Positions 33,850-43,437 of a stretch of 64,000 bases of DNA are shown here, piece by piece. Numbering within the stretch: the stretch's first letter is position 1; each line of letters starts with the position of its first letter. The DNA is from UBA1479 sp040216635. GTDB taxonomy: Bacteria; Pseudomonadota; Alphaproteobacteria; Rhodospirillales; Casp-alpha2. Both the position numbers and the translations under genes were made by a program. The stretch covers positions 310,001 through 374,000 of the forward strand of contig JAVJOU010000026.1 of assembly GCA_040216635.1 (NCBI GenBank), written 5' to 3'. The notes beneath the pieces were generated by a model that saw only the letters and a program-made list of their open reading frames with translations, did not search any database and was not told where the DNA came from.

Positions 33850-34955
33850 GCCGCGGCCGATCCCGGCGCAACGCGCGCGGCAACGGTGAGCCCGCGGTCG
33901 CGTTGAGCGCCGCACCGGGGGCCGGCAACGGGGCCAACTCCTCACAGCAGATGACCTTTGCCAACAACGGCCTGGCGGCGGCCTTGTTCGGGTCGCACCA
34001 CGCCCATCTGGCGCAGATCGAACAGGGCCTGGGCGTGACCGTCCATGCCCGCGGCAACGAGGTCACGATTTCCGGCGAGGGTGCCGCCGTCGACCGCACG
34101 GCGGCGATCCTGGCGGCGCTGTATGACCGCCTGCAGCAGGGCCTGGACGTGGACACACCCGAGGTCGATGCCATGCTGCGCATGTCCAGCGGTGGTGCGG
34201 CGGCGGCGGGCGATCCCAAGGAAGGCCTGAAGGACGCGGGCGTGGCCGTGCAGACCCGCAACAAGATGATCACCGCGCGCACCTCGACCCAGGCGGATTA
34301 CCTGCGCGCGATCGACGAAAACCCCCTGGTGTTCGGCCTGGGCCCGGCCGGCACGGGCAAGACCTATCTGGCCGTGGCCAAGGCGGTGGAACGTCTGGTT
34401 CAGGGGCGGGTCGACCGCATCATCCTGTCGCGCCCGGCGGTCGAAGCCGGCGAACAGCTGGGCTTTCTTCCGGGCGACATGCGGGAAAAGGTCGATCCCT
34501 ACCTGCGCCCGCTGTACGACGCGCTGTACGACATGCTGCCGGATCAGCAGGTGGTCAAGCGTCTGGAAAGCGGCGAGATCGAAGTCGCACCGCTCGCCTT
34601 CATGCGCGGGCGCACGCTCGCCAACGCCTTCGTCATTCTGGACGAGGCCCAGAACACCACGCCCGTGCAGATGAAGATGTTCCTCACGCGCCTGGGCGAA
34701 AATTCGGCCATGGTGGTGACCGGCGACCTTTCCCAGGTCGACCTGCCGCGCGGTACGCGCTCCGGCCTGCGCGATGCCGAGGAAGTCCTGGCCGGGACCA
34801 AGGGCATCCGCTTCGTCGAGTTCACGGAAAAGGACGTTGTCCGCCATCCCCTGGTGTCGCGTATCGTGCATGCCTACCAAAACGTGGAAACGGCCCGCCG
34901 GGCGGGCGCTCGGTACGAGCATTATGAAAGCGAACGCGAGCAGGAAGACGAATGA
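33846..34955 (+). CDS. PhoH-like ATPase (YbeZ type)
   Basis: This 369-residue P-loop protein of the PhoH/YbeZ family has Walker A LGPAGTGKTYLAVA and Walker B FVILDEAQNTTPVQMKMFLTR. The latter is followed by MVVTGDLSQVDLPRG, all diagnostic. An N-terminal region of about 120 residues resembles the KH-like segment seen in this family. YbeZ acts with YbeY in ribosome and RNA quality control, and ybeY follows after 10 bp, which supports that role. The start overlaps the miaB stop. Confidence 0.95.
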   Translation: MSRGRSRRNARGNGEPAVALSAAPGAGNGANSSQQMTFANNGLAAALFGSHHAHLAQIEQGLGVTVHARGNEVTISGEGAAVDRTAAILAALYDRLQQGLDVDTPEVDAMLRMSSGGAAAAGDPKEGLKDAGVAVQTRNKMITARTSTQADYLRAIDENPLVFGLGPAGTGKTYLAVAKAVERLVQGRVDRIILSRPAVEAGEQLGFLPGDMREKVDPYLRPLYDALYDMLPDQQVVKRLESGEIEVAPLAFMRGRTLANAFVILDEAQNTTPVQMKMFLTRLGENSAMVVTGDLSQVDLPRGTRSGLRDAEEVLAGTKGIRFVEFTEKDVVRHPLVSRIVHAYQNVETARRAGARYEHYESEREQEDE

Positions 34956-34965
34956 GGCCCCGCGC

Positions 34966-35472
34966 GTGACATCGCCCCGGCCGCTGGAGGTCGCGATCGA
35001 GATCGCCTCTTCCGATTGGGTATCGGTTTTGCCCGATGCGGAGGCCCTGGCGGCGCGCGCGCTGACCGCGGCCTTTCATCATGCGGCCCCGGCGGGGGGT
35101 GCCCCGGCCGAAGTTTCATTGGTTCTGGCCGATGATGACATGGTGGCCGAACTGAACAAGAATTACCGGGGCAAGGACGGGCCGACCAATGTGCTGTCGT
35201 TCGCCATGCACGAAGATGACGGCCAATCACCGGTGAGCGGTCAGCCCGATCTGCTGGGCGATGTGGTGGTTGCTTTCGGTGTCTCAGACCGCGAAGCCCG
35301 TGACCAGGGCCTTCCCTTTGCGGACCATTTATCTCATTTATGTGTCCATGGTATGCTTCATCTGCTGGGTTTCGATCACGAGGATGAAGCCGAGGCCGAG
35401 CGCATGGAGCAATTGGAAACAAGAATTCTCGGGGACCTGGGTGTTCCCGATCCATACGGAAAGGAGCGGTGA
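34966..35472 (+). CDS. ybeY: Endoribonuclease YbeY (rRNA maturation factor)
   Basis: This metalloprotein of about 168 residues processes the 3' end of 16S rRNA and takes part in 70S quality control. The zinc triad is HGMLHLLGFDHEDE, preceded by NKNYRGKDGPTNVLSFAM, both family signatures. The GTG at 34966, 10 bp after the phoH stop, was chosen as start with GAGG upstream. It sits between its partner phoH/ybeZ and a CorC-like gene, the common operon order. Its TGA overlaps the possible GTG start of the next gene. Confidence 0.95.
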   Translation: MTSPRPLEVAIEIASSDWVSVLPDAEALAARALTAAFHHAAPAGGAPAEVSLVLADDDMVAELNKNYRGKDGPTNVLSFAMHEDDGQSPVSGQPDLLGDVVVAFGVSDREARDQGLPFADHLSHLCVHGMLHLLGFDHEDEAEAERMEQLETRILGDLGVPDPYGKER

Positions 35473-36452
35473 CAGCCCGACCGCCGGGCGCCAATCACGG
35501 TGACATGAACGATCAATCATCGAGTCCCTCGCCCCGGGAATCCGGGGCCGCTATCCAACCCTCATCGCAGGAACCCAATTCTTCATCGCAGGAACCGCGC
35601 AGCGCGTCCGTTTGGCAGCGCCTGACGAAACGCTTCCGCAACGGCCAGCACGAATCCGTTCGTGAAGCGCTTGAGGAAATCATCGAAGAACGGTCCGAGC
35701 CCGCCGCCCCCATCGGCGATGATGAACGGCTTCTGCTGTCCAACATCTTGAATTTGCGTGGGCAAACCGTGGCCGATGTGATGGTGCCGCGGGTCGATAT
35801 CGTCGCCGTCGATGCGGAAACGCCGCTCAAGGAAATCGTCACCATCATCGGCGAGCAGGGCCATTCGCGCCTGCCGGTCTATCGCGGTACCCTCGACGAC
35901 GTCATCGGCATGGCCCATATCAAGGACCTGTTCCTGTGGGAAGGCCGTGATCAGGACTTCGATCTGGCGGAACATCTGCGACGCATTCTGTTCGTGGCCC
36001 CCTCGATGGAGGTTCTGGAACTGCTTCTGGAAATGCGGGCACGGCGCTCGCACATGGCGATCGTGGTCGACGAATACGGCGGTGTGGACGGCCTGGTCAC
36101 CATTGAAGATCTGGTCGAGGAAATCATCGGCGAGATCGAGGACGAACACGACCGCGCGGCGGAACCGGTGCTGCGGCAAAATCCCGACGGCTCCTTTACC
36201 GCCGATGCCCGGGTGACGATCGCGGCGCTGGAAGAAAAATTCGGCCCTATCGCCACACCGGAAGAGCGCGAAAACATCGATACCCTGGGCGGTCTGGTGT
36301 TTGCCCTGGCGGGTCGAGTGCCGATCCGAAGCGAACTGGTCACCCATCCGAACGGCCTGGAATTCGAAATTCTGCAGGCCGATCCGCGCCGGGTGCACCG
36401 GATCCGGGTGCGCCGCCGAACACCGTCGGAAATGGACGCGGCCGCCGGATGA
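35469..36452 (+). CDS. CorC/HlyC-family CBS-domain protein
   Basis: The product has up to 327 residues. A disordered Ser/Pro-rich N-terminus is followed by paired CBS domains (RVDIVAVDAETPLKEIVTIIGEQGHSRLPVYRGTLDDVIGMAHIKDL and FVAPSMEVLELLLEMRARRSHMAIVVDEYGGVDGLVTIEDLVEEIIGEIEDEHD). A C-terminal CorC_HlyC (transporter-associated) domain completes it. There is no membrane domain, so it is the soluble type. Related proteins are linked to Mg/Co efflux, and CBS pairs usually bind adenine nucleotides. The start may be the GTG at 35469, overlapping ybeY, or the ATG at 35505; neither has a well-spaced ribosome binding site. Confidence 0.92.
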   Translation: MTARPPGANHGDMNDQSSSPSPRESGAAIQPSSQEPNSSSQEPRSASVWQRLTKRFRNGQHESVREALEEIIEERSEPAAPIGDDERLLLSNILNLRGQTVADVMVPRVDIVAVDAETPLKEIVTIIGEQGHSRLPVYRGTLDDVIGMAHIKDLFLWEGRDQDFDLAEHLRRILFVAPSMEVLELLLEMRARRSHMAIVVDEYGGVDGLVTIEDLVEEIIGEIEDEHDRAAEPVLRQNPDGSFTADARVTIAALEEKFGPIATPEERENIDTLGGLVFALAGRVPIRSELVTHPNGLEFEILQADPRRVHRIRVRRRTPSEMDAAAG

Positions 36453-38107
36453 CCGGCGTTCCGGCGGGCGCCGGGCGCGGTTTCGCGGCCGTTGCCGGGC
36501 TGACCGGCTGGCGTCGGCGGGGCTTGGCGCTGGGCCTCGGCATTGTGGCGGCGGGGGCGCTGCCGCCGCTGCATCTGGTATTTCTTCTGATCCCGGCGTT
36601 TTCAGGCCTTGTCTGGCTGGTTGCTTCGGCCGGGCGGGGGCGCCGTGCCTTCGCTGAAGGTTGGTGGTTCGGCGCGGGGCATGCGGCGGCCGGCACCTTC
36701 TGGATTTCCCATTCCCTGACCATCGATCTCGCGCGCCACGGCTGGCTGATCCCCATCGCCGTGATCGGCTTCGCCCTGGTTCTGGGCGTGTTCGCGGCCT
36801 GTGCGGCCTGGGTGGTTTACCGGCTTCGGCCACGGAATGCCCTGCCCGGCGGCGGGGATGCGCTGATCCTGGCCGGGGCCTGGGTGCTGGCGGAATGGCT
36901 GCGCGGCTGGCTGTTCACGGGCTTTCCCTGGAACCTGATGGGCACGGTCTGGACCTTCGCTGATGTCATGATACAGCCGGCCTCGGCCCTGGGTGTGTTC
37001 GGTCTGGGCCTGTTCACGGTCTGGGCGGCGGCAACGCCGGCTGCCCTGGCCCGCCGGGACGGGCGGCCCTGGCTGGCCCCAGCGTTTGCGGCGGCGTTTC
37101 TGGCCGGTGTGTGGGGCGGCGGCATGTATCGCCTTTCCGGGGCCGAAACGGTTTTTGCGCCGGGGGTTCATTTGCGCCTTGTTCAGCCCAATATCGCGCA
37201 GGCGGATAAATGGCGGCAAGGGTTGCGCCCCGGGCATGTGGCCCGGCAAATCGACATGAGCCTGGTGCCTGTTCCTGCGCCAACGAAAAATGAACCGGAA
37301 CCGCAACAACAATCGGAAATCGCCCCCGAGCCGACGCATGTGATCTGGGCGGAAACGGCGGTACCTTACGTTTTGGGGCGTGAGCCGACCCTGATCCGCG
37401 CCCTGGCCCATGCGGCACCGGTGACGGGGGCCTTGCTGACGGGCTCGCTGCGGTTCGAAGCGGCCGCCGACGGCAGCCCCCGGGTCTTCAACAGCCTTTA
37501 CGCGCTTGAGGCCTCGGGCCGGATCGCCGCGACCTATGACAAGCACCATCTTGTGCCGTTCGGGGAATATGTGCCGTTTCAGGACTGGCTCGGGTTTCTG
37601 AAGATCACCGAAGGGCGGGGTAATTTCATCCCCGGGCCGGGCCCCCGGGTGATGGAGGTCCAGGGTCTGCCGCCTTTTGCCCCCCTGATCTGTTACGAAG
37701 TGATCTTTCCGGGCGCGGTCCTGCCGCCGGTTGATGAGGCGGGGGAAGAGCCGCGCGCCCGCTGGCTGTTGAACATCACCAACGATGCCTGGTTCGGCGT
37801 CACGCCGGGGCCGTATCAGCATTTCGCGGCGGCGCGTCTGCGCAGCGTCGAGGAAGGTCTGCCCCTGGTCCGCGTCGCCAATACGGGCATTTCCGGGGTC
37901 ATCGATCCCTGGGGCCGGACGGTCGCCGCCCTGGGCCTGGACCGGGCCGGCACGGTCGATGCACCCTTGCCGGAACCGATTGAAAACAGGACGCTTTTTT
38001 CGCGCCTGGGCAATGCCCCGGCGCTCATTCTGGCGATCCTGGCGCTGCTCGCAGGCCGTGTTGTTGCGGTCCGCCGGGCAGGGATGCCTGGTCCCGACAT
38101 CACCTAG
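36449..38107 (+). CDS. lnt: Apolipoprotein N-acyltransferase
   Basis: This 552-residue inner-membrane enzyme adds the third acyl chain to lipoproteins. About seven hydrophobic N-terminal segments are followed by a periplasmic carbon-nitrogen hydrolase domain. The catalytic triad is visible as Glu in WAETAVPYVL, Lys in YDKHHLVPFGEYVPF and Cys in PLICYEVIFP. Length is slightly above the E. coli protein. Its ATG overlaps the stop of the CorC gene by 4 bp, so translation is probably coupled. Confidence 0.97.
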   Translation: MTGVPAGAGRGFAAVAGLTGWRRRGLALGLGIVAAGALPPLHLVFLLIPAFSGLVWLVASAGRGRRAFAEGWWFGAGHAAAGTFWISHSLTIDLARHGWLIPIAVIGFALVLGVFAACAAWVVYRLRPRNALPGGGDALILAGAWVLAEWLRGWLFTGFPWNLMGTVWTFADVMIQPASALGVFGLGLFTVWAAATPAALARRDGRPWLAPAFAAAFLAGVWGGGMYRLSGAETVFAPGVHLRLVQPNIAQADKWRQGLRPGHVARQIDMSLVPVPAPTKNEPEPQQQSEIAPEPTHVIWAETAVPYVLGREPTLIRALAHAAPVTGALLTGSLRFEAAADGSPRVFNSLYALEASGRIAATYDKHHLVPFGEYVPFQDWLGFLKITEGRGNFIPGPGPRVMEVQGLPPFAPLICYEVIFPGAVLPPVDEAGEEPRARWLLNITNDAWFGVTPGPYQHFAAARLRSVEEGLPLVRVANTGISGVIDPWGRTVAALGLDRAGTVDAPLPEPIENRTLFSRLGNAPALILAILALLAGRVVAVRRAGMPGPDIT

Positions 38108-38147
38108 ATTTCCGCATATATCGCCCTTGACGCGTCCCCGGAACGCT

Positions 38148-38200
38148 GTCACAAACCTTCGCCCGGGCCGCAAGGTTCCTGGGCGTGGCGTATTTGGACC
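38148..38200 (+). ncRNA. Candidate SAM/SAH-riboswitch-like element in the metK leader
   Basis: GTCAC (38148-38152) can pair with GTGGC (38185-38189) with one wobble. The large loop contains a second hairpin, AACCTT (38154-38159) with AAGGTT (38172-38177), directly followed by CCTGGGC. After the outer stem comes TATTTGGACC (38191-38200), whose GGA can pair with the TCC of TTCCTGG. The blocks CACAA, TTCCTGG, GCGTGGC and TTTGGA in that order resemble the SAM/SAH riboswitch consensus as I remember it. The extra hairpin is not in that consensus, and GGA is not the metK ribosome binding site, which lies about 95 nt further on. The assignment is tentative. Confidence 0.4.
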
Positions 38201-38279
38201 GTTTGCCGCCACGAAAAATAACGCGCTAAGCGGACGAGCGTCGCCCCCGAACGTTTCGTCCTCATAGTCCTATATCTGT

Positions 38280-38290
38280 TAACGACGTTA
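38280..38290. promoter_or_regulatory. Palindrome TAACGACGTTA just upstream of the metK ribosome binding site
   Basis: A perfect 11-bp palindrome (TAACG-A-CGTTA) ends 2 bp before CGGAGG, the metK ribosome binding site. A -10-like TATATC lies just upstream at about 38271. It could be an operator or a small hairpin hiding the ribosome binding site. Its function is unknown. Confidence 0.35.
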
Positions 38291-38306
38291 CCGGAGGCAT
38301 CAACCT

Positions 38307-39515
<1,209 letters not shown>

Positions 39516-39567
39516 TCCCGAAGGCTGGCGGTCCGAACGGGCCTGTCCCGGCCGAAAGGCAACGGAT

Positions 39568-40254
39568 ATGGACCCAGAGGAACGCCCCCGATTTTACGGC
39601 CGGCGCCGGGGCAAGAAACTGCGCCCCGGCCGCCGCGCCCTGATCGAAGACCTGCTTCCGAAACTGCGCGTGCCGTCCGGCGGCGGGCCGCTTGACCCCG
39701 CCGGTTTGTTCGATCCGGCAGTATCGGACGTCTGGCTTGAGGTCGGCTTCGGGGCGGGCGAACATCTGGCGGCCCAGGCCGCCGCCCATCCCGATATCGG
39801 CTTTATCGGCTGCGAGCCCTTCGTCAACGGGGTCGCGGCCCTGTTGGCCCAAATCCATGCTCAGAACCTGGGCAATGTCCGCCTGCATGACGATGACGCC
39901 CGGTTGCTGCTGCCCAACATCGCATCGGGGTCCATCGGTCGGTTCTACCTGCTGTATTCCGATCCCTGGCCCAAGACACGCCATTGGAACCGCCGTTTCG
40001 TCCAGACCGACACCCTGGATCAGATCGCGCGGATTCTTAAGCCCGGCGGGCTGTTCCGTTTTGCCACCGATCACATGGGCCATGCGCGCTGGGCCCTGGG
40101 CCTGGCGGCCAATCATCCCGGGCTGCAATGGACGGCGCGGGAACCCCAGGATTGGCGGGAACGCTGGGCCGACGGCTATGCCACACGCTATGAGGAAAAG
40201 GGCCTGGCCGGCCCGACACCGGTCTATCTGGAGTTCTGCCGCCGGGACGGATGA
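39568..40254 (+). CDS. trmB: tRNA (guanine-N7)-methyltransferase
   Basis: This 228-residue SAM-dependent enzyme methylates G46 of tRNA. The SAM-binding motif is LEVGFGAGEHLAAQA and the catalytic/tRNA motif is YSDPWPKTRHWNRRFVQ, both diagnostic of TrmB. It follows metK, which makes its cofactor, by 52 bp, and is probably transcribed from metK. Length is normal. Confidence 0.97.
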   Translation: MDPEERPRFYGRRRGKKLRPGRRALIEDLLPKLRVPSGGGPLDPAGLFDPAVSDVWLEVGFGAGEHLAAQAAAHPDIGFIGCEPFVNGVAALLAQIHAQNLGNVRLHDDDARLLLPNIASGSIGRFYLLYSDPWPKTRHWNRRFVQTDTLDQIARILKPGGLFRFATDHMGHARWALGLAANHPGLQWTAREPQDWRERWADGYATRYEEKGLAGPTPVYLEFCRRDG

Positions 40255-40275
40255 GGGCGGAACCCGCATCGGCGC

Positions 40276-40304
40276 TTGTCATTGGGGCCGATTAGGACTA
40301 TATA
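40276..40304 (+). promoter_or_regulatory. Strong sigma-70-type promoter of the rimP-nusA-infB operon
   Basis: TTGTCA (40276-40281) and TATATA (40299-40304) are separated by exactly 17 bp, followed by AGCCCC. Predicted transcription start is near 40311, which coincides with the first base of a leader hairpin. Confidence 0.75.
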
Positions 40305-40310
40305 AGCCCC

Positions 40311-40394
40311 GCATTTCGTTTAAGGAAATGCGCTTCGTTAAGTCCGATACCGGAATTGATGGGGCGGGCCGGTGGCCCGCCTTTTGTGTTTTTT
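40311..40394 (+). ncRNA. 84-nt leader RNA/attenuator upstream of rimP
   Basis: The region between the promoter and rimP begins with a perfect 7-bp hairpin (GCATTTC with GAAATGC, loop GTTTAAG, 40311-40331). A linker of about 30 nt follows and the region ends in a strong intrinsic terminator (40363-40394). Thus the promoter feeds first into a terminated RNA of about 84 nt, and operon expression needs read-through. There is no tRNA or leader-peptide gene in it. NusA, the second product of the operon, modulates termination, so autoregulation by antitermination is plausible. Confidence 0.6.
40363..40394 (+). terminator. Intrinsic terminator inside the rimP leader
   Basis: GGCGGGCC (40363-40370) pairs perfectly with GGCCCGCC (40374-40381) around loop GGT, followed by TTTTGTGTTTTTT. 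It lies downstream of the operon promoter and upstream of the first gene, hence an attenuator or the 3' end of a short RNA. Confidence 0.85.
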
Positions 40395-40450
40395 GAACCA
40401 GATGCATCGCAGCCGCCCCGGCGGCGCGGACGATGGGGACCTGAGACCAC

Positions 40451-40939
40451 GTGACCTTGGAACAGCGCATCGCCGAAATCATCGGCCCGTCCATCGAGGA
40501 CCTGGGCTTCGAGCTCGTGCGTGTCCTGATGTCCGGCCAGCGCCGCAAGAAGCTGCAGATCATGGCCGAACCCTTGGACGGCTCGCAAATGACGGTCGAT
40601 CATTGCGCGGTCATTTCGCGCACGATTTCGGCCCTTTTGGATGTGGACGACCCCATCGACGACGCCTACACCCTTGAAGTGTCGTCGCCGGGTATCGACC
40701 GGCCGCTGGTCAAGCTGGCCGATTTCGAACGCTTCGCCGGGTTCGACGCGCGCATTGAAATGAACGTCGCCATCGACGGCCGGCGCCGCTTTTCCGGCCG
40801 CTTGAAAGGTGTTGCCGGCGACGAAGTCGTGATCGACGTGGAAGAAGGCGAGGTTCGCCTGCCCTTCGCCGATATTCAGAAATCCAAGCTGCTGATGACG
40901 GATGAATTGATCGCCGCCCATCAGCAGGCGGGCGGATAG
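40451..40939 (+). CDS. rimP: Ribosome maturation factor RimP
   Basis: This 162-residue protein is needed for 30S subunit maturation. The N-terminal alpha/beta domain includes LGFELVRVLMSGQRRKKLQIMAE, and the linker has YTLEVSSPGIDRPLVK, the family signature. A small C-terminal Sm-like beta domain follows. The start is GTG at 40451. It is first in the conserved rimP-nusA-ylxR-infB-rbfA-truB-rpsO-pnp operon. Confidence 0.97.
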   Translation: MTLEQRIAEIIGPSIEDLGFELVRVLMSGQRRKKLQIMAEPLDGSQMTVDHCAVISRTISALLDVDDPIDDAYTLEVSSPGIDRPLVKLADFERFAGFDARIEMNVAIDGRRRFSGRLKGVAGDEVVIDVEEGEVRLPFADIQKSKLLMTDELIAAHQQAGG

Positions 40940-41024
40940 GCCGCCCCGGGCCCCGATGAGGGCCGAACGAAACCGTTAACGTACGAAGTTCGACGCAAGT
41001 TGAAAGTTTGAAGGAAAGTCAGAA

Positions 41025-42641
41025 ATGAGCGACGTCATGCAAAGCGAAGCCGTCCACGCCCGCCCGGAACTGCTGGCCGCCGCCGATCAGGCCGCCCGCG
41101 ACAAGGGCATCGAGCGGGACGAGGTCCTGGAAGCCATGGAACAGGCGATCCAGAAAGCCGGCCGGTCCAAATATGGCCATGAACACGATATCCGCGCGGT
41201 CATCGACCGTGTGTCGGGCGCGATCACGCTGGCCCGCTATCTGGAAGTCGTGCAGGGTGCGGACGACGTCGAAAACGAGATCACCCAACTGACCCTGGAC
41301 CAGGCCAAGCAGCGCAAGACCGATGCCGAAGTCGGGGAATTCCTGGTCGACCCCCTGCCGCCCATCGATTTCGGGCGCATCGCGGCACAGACCGCCAAGC
41401 AGGTCATCGTCCAGAAGGTGCGCGAAGCCGAACGCAAACGCCAATACGACGAATACCAGGACCGCATCGGCGAAGTCGTCAACGGCCTGGTCAAGCGGAT
41501 CGAATACGGCAACGTGATCGTCGACCTGGGCCGCGCCGAAGCGCTTTTGCGCCGGGATGAATCGATCCCGCGCGAGCATTTCTCCAACGGCGACCGGGTG
41601 CGTGCCTACATTATGGACGTGCGCGAAGAAGCCCGCGGCCCGCAGATCTTCCTGTCGCGCACCCATCCGCAGTTCATGTCGGCCCTGTTCAAGCAGGAAG
41701 TGCCGGAAATCTACGACGGCATCATCGAAATCAAGTCCGTGGCCCGTGATCCGGGCTCGCGCGCCAAGATCGCCGTGTTGTCCCATGACAGCTCGATCGA
41801 TCCGGTCGGCCCCTGCATCGGTATGCGCGGCTCGCGCGTGCAGGCGGTGGTCGGCGAACTTCAGGGTGAAAAAATCGACATCATCCAGTGGTCGCAGGAC
41901 GAAGCCTCGTTCATCGTCAACGCCCTGGCCCCGGCCGAGGTGTCCAAGGTCGTGATGGACCAGGACACCCACCGCATCGAGGTCGTGGTGCCCGACGATC
42001 AGCTGTCGCTGGCCATCGGCCGGCGCGGCCAGAACGTGCGTCTGGCTTCGCAGCTGTCGGGCTGGGACATCGATATCTTCACCGAGGCCGAGGAATCCGA
42101 GCGCCGCAACGAGGAATTCCGCGCCCGCTCCGCCCTGTTCGTCGAAGCGCTTGATGTCGATGACGTCATTGCCCACCTGTTGGTGACGGAAGGGTTCTCC
42201 AAGGTCGAGGAAGTGGCCTTCGTCCAGATCGAGGACCTGACCGACATCGAAGGTTTCGACGAAGACGTGGCCGGCGAACTGCAGGCCCGGGCCCAGACCT
42301 ATCTGGAAACCCGCGATGCGGAACTTGAGGCCAAGCGTAAGGAACTGGGCGTCGAGGACGATCTTGCCGATATCGAAGGCGTGACCAATGAGCTGATGGT
42401 GGCGCTCGGCGAGAACGACGTGAAGACCCGCGACGATCTGGCCGACCTGGCCGGTGACGAGCTTCAGGAAATCGCGCCCCAGGGCACGATGACCCTGGAC
42501 GCCGCCAACCAGATCATCATGGCCGCCCGCGCCCATTGGTTCGCCGACGAAGAGGGCGCCGAAGGTGAGGGTGCCGAGGGCGAAACCGCCGAAGGTGAGG
42601 CCGCAGCGGCCGATGCCGGCGGCGACGCCAAGGCCGAATAA
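41025..42641 (+). CDS. nusA: Transcription termination/antitermination factor NusA
   Basis: NusA (538 residues) binds RNA polymerase and nascent RNA to control pausing, termination and antitermination. Domains in order: N-terminal polymerase-binding region (about 1-125), S1 domain (about 130-200), two KH domains (GPCIGMRGSRVQAVVGEL and AIGRRGQNVRLASQL), then two helical acidic repeats related to those of E. coli. The C-terminal 35 residues are a Glu/Ala/Gly-rich acidic tail. The ribosome binding site is GAAGGAAAG. It may control its own operon through the leader terminator at 40363. Confidence 0.97.
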   Translation: MSDVMQSEAVHARPELLAAADQAARDKGIERDEVLEAMEQAIQKAGRSKYGHEHDIRAVIDRVSGAITLARYLEVVQGADDVENEITQLTLDQAKQRKTDAEVGEFLVDPLPPIDFGRIAAQTAKQVIVQKVREAERKRQYDEYQDRIGEVVNGLVKRIEYGNVIVDLGRAEALLRRDESIPREHFSNGDRVRAYIMDVREEARGPQIFLSRTHPQFMSALFKQEVPEIYDGIIEIKSVARDPGSRAKIAVLSHDSSIDPVGPCIGMRGSRVQAVVGELQGEKIDIIQWSQDEASFIVNALAPAEVSKVVMDQDTHRIEVVVPDDQLSLAIGRRGQNVRLASQLSGWDIDIFTEAEESERRNEEFRARSALFVEALDVDDVIAHLLVTEGFSKVEEVAFVQIEDLTDIEGFDEDVAGELQARAQTYLETRDAELEAKRKELGVEDDLADIEGVTNELMVALGENDVKTRDDLADLAGDELQEIAPQGTMTLDAANQIIMAARAHWFADEEGAEGEGAEGETAEGEAAAADAGGDAKAE

Positions 42642-42703
42642 GGCTGTGGGTATGCCCGCAACCATGAATACCGTGACGACGATGAACTGAAGAAGAGGAC
42701 CCC

Positions 42704-43375
42704 ATGACCGGTGGCGCAACAGACCACGCGGACGTTACCCCGGCCGATGCCGGGGGCGGTTTCCCGTCTGAAGAGACGGCGGGACCGGTCCGGCGTTGTG
42801 TCGTCACCGGGCAGCAAAAGTCCACTGAACAGCTCATCCGGTTCGTCGTCGGCCCCGACGATTCCATCGTTCCGGACCTGGTGGGCAACCTGCCCGGGCG
42901 GGGATTATGGTTGAGTGCAAGCCGCGATGTGGTAAATACAGCCAGCGAAAAGAAGCTTTTCGCCAAGGCGGCCAAGCGCAAGGTCACCGTTCCGCCCCGG
43001 TTGGCGGACGATATCGAGGCGCAGATGGTCCGCCGCTGCATGGATGCGTTGGGTCTGGCGCGCCGTGCGGGTCAGGTTGTCGCCGGGTTTGAAAAGACCG
43101 ACGCCTGGCTGAGGACCGCCAAGCGCGGTCTGTTGGTTGCGGCCCGGGACGGCAGTGAGGACGGCAAGTCCAAATTGCGGGCCCTGGCACCGGGGCTGGC
43201 ACAGTTTACGGTCCTGGACGCCGCCGAATTGGGCCGCGCGCTGGGCCGGGATCATGTGGTCCACGCGGCGGTCGCATCCGGCGGTCTTGCGGATCGACTG
43301 GTTTACGAGCAGAGCCGGCTTTTGGGGTTTCGCGAGGGTACCCCGGCCGGTGGAATTTCCCCCTCGCATGAATAG
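42704..43375 (+). CDS. YlxR (DUF448)-L7Ae fusion RNA-binding protein
   Basis: This 223-residue two-domain protein has an N-terminal YlxR/DUF448 domain (about 25-105, RRCVVTGQQKSTEQLIRFVVGPDD and NLPGRGLWLSASRDVV) fused to a C-terminal L7Ae/L30e/YlxQ-like domain (about 110-205, DALGLARRAGQVVAGFEKTDAWLR). In Firmicutes these are separate ylxR and ylxQ genes between nusA and infB; here they are one polypeptide, as is usual in alphaproteobacteria. The exact role is unknown, though RNA or RNase P binding has been proposed for YlxR. A His/Asp/Gly-rich 24-residue leader precedes the domains. Confidence 0.93.
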   Translation: MTGGATDHADVTPADAGGGFPSEETAGPVRRCVVTGQQKSTEQLIRFVVGPDDSIVPDLVGNLPGRGLWLSASRDVVNTASEKKLFAKAAKRKVTVPPRLADDIEAQMVRRCMDALGLARRAGQVVAGFEKTDAWLRTAKRGLLVAARDGSEDGKSKLRALAPGLAQFTVLDAAELGRALGRDHVVHAAVASGGLADRLVYEQSRLLGFREGTPAGGISPSHE

Positions 43376-43437
43376 GCCGGGTTCCATGGAGCCCGGAAAA
43401 ATCCGGGGCTCCGGATCGCGCCGATCGGAAGGTATTG

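Noticed and set aside
38148..38200. SAM-II riboswitch
   Set aside because: The conserved SAM-II stem and downstream A-rich pseudoknot strand are not present; the blocks fit SAM/SAH better.
40255..40450. Possible tRNA before rimP, as metY in E. coli
   Set aside because: No cloverleaf, T-loop TTCGA or anticodon arm is visible; the structure is a hairpin plus intrinsic terminator.
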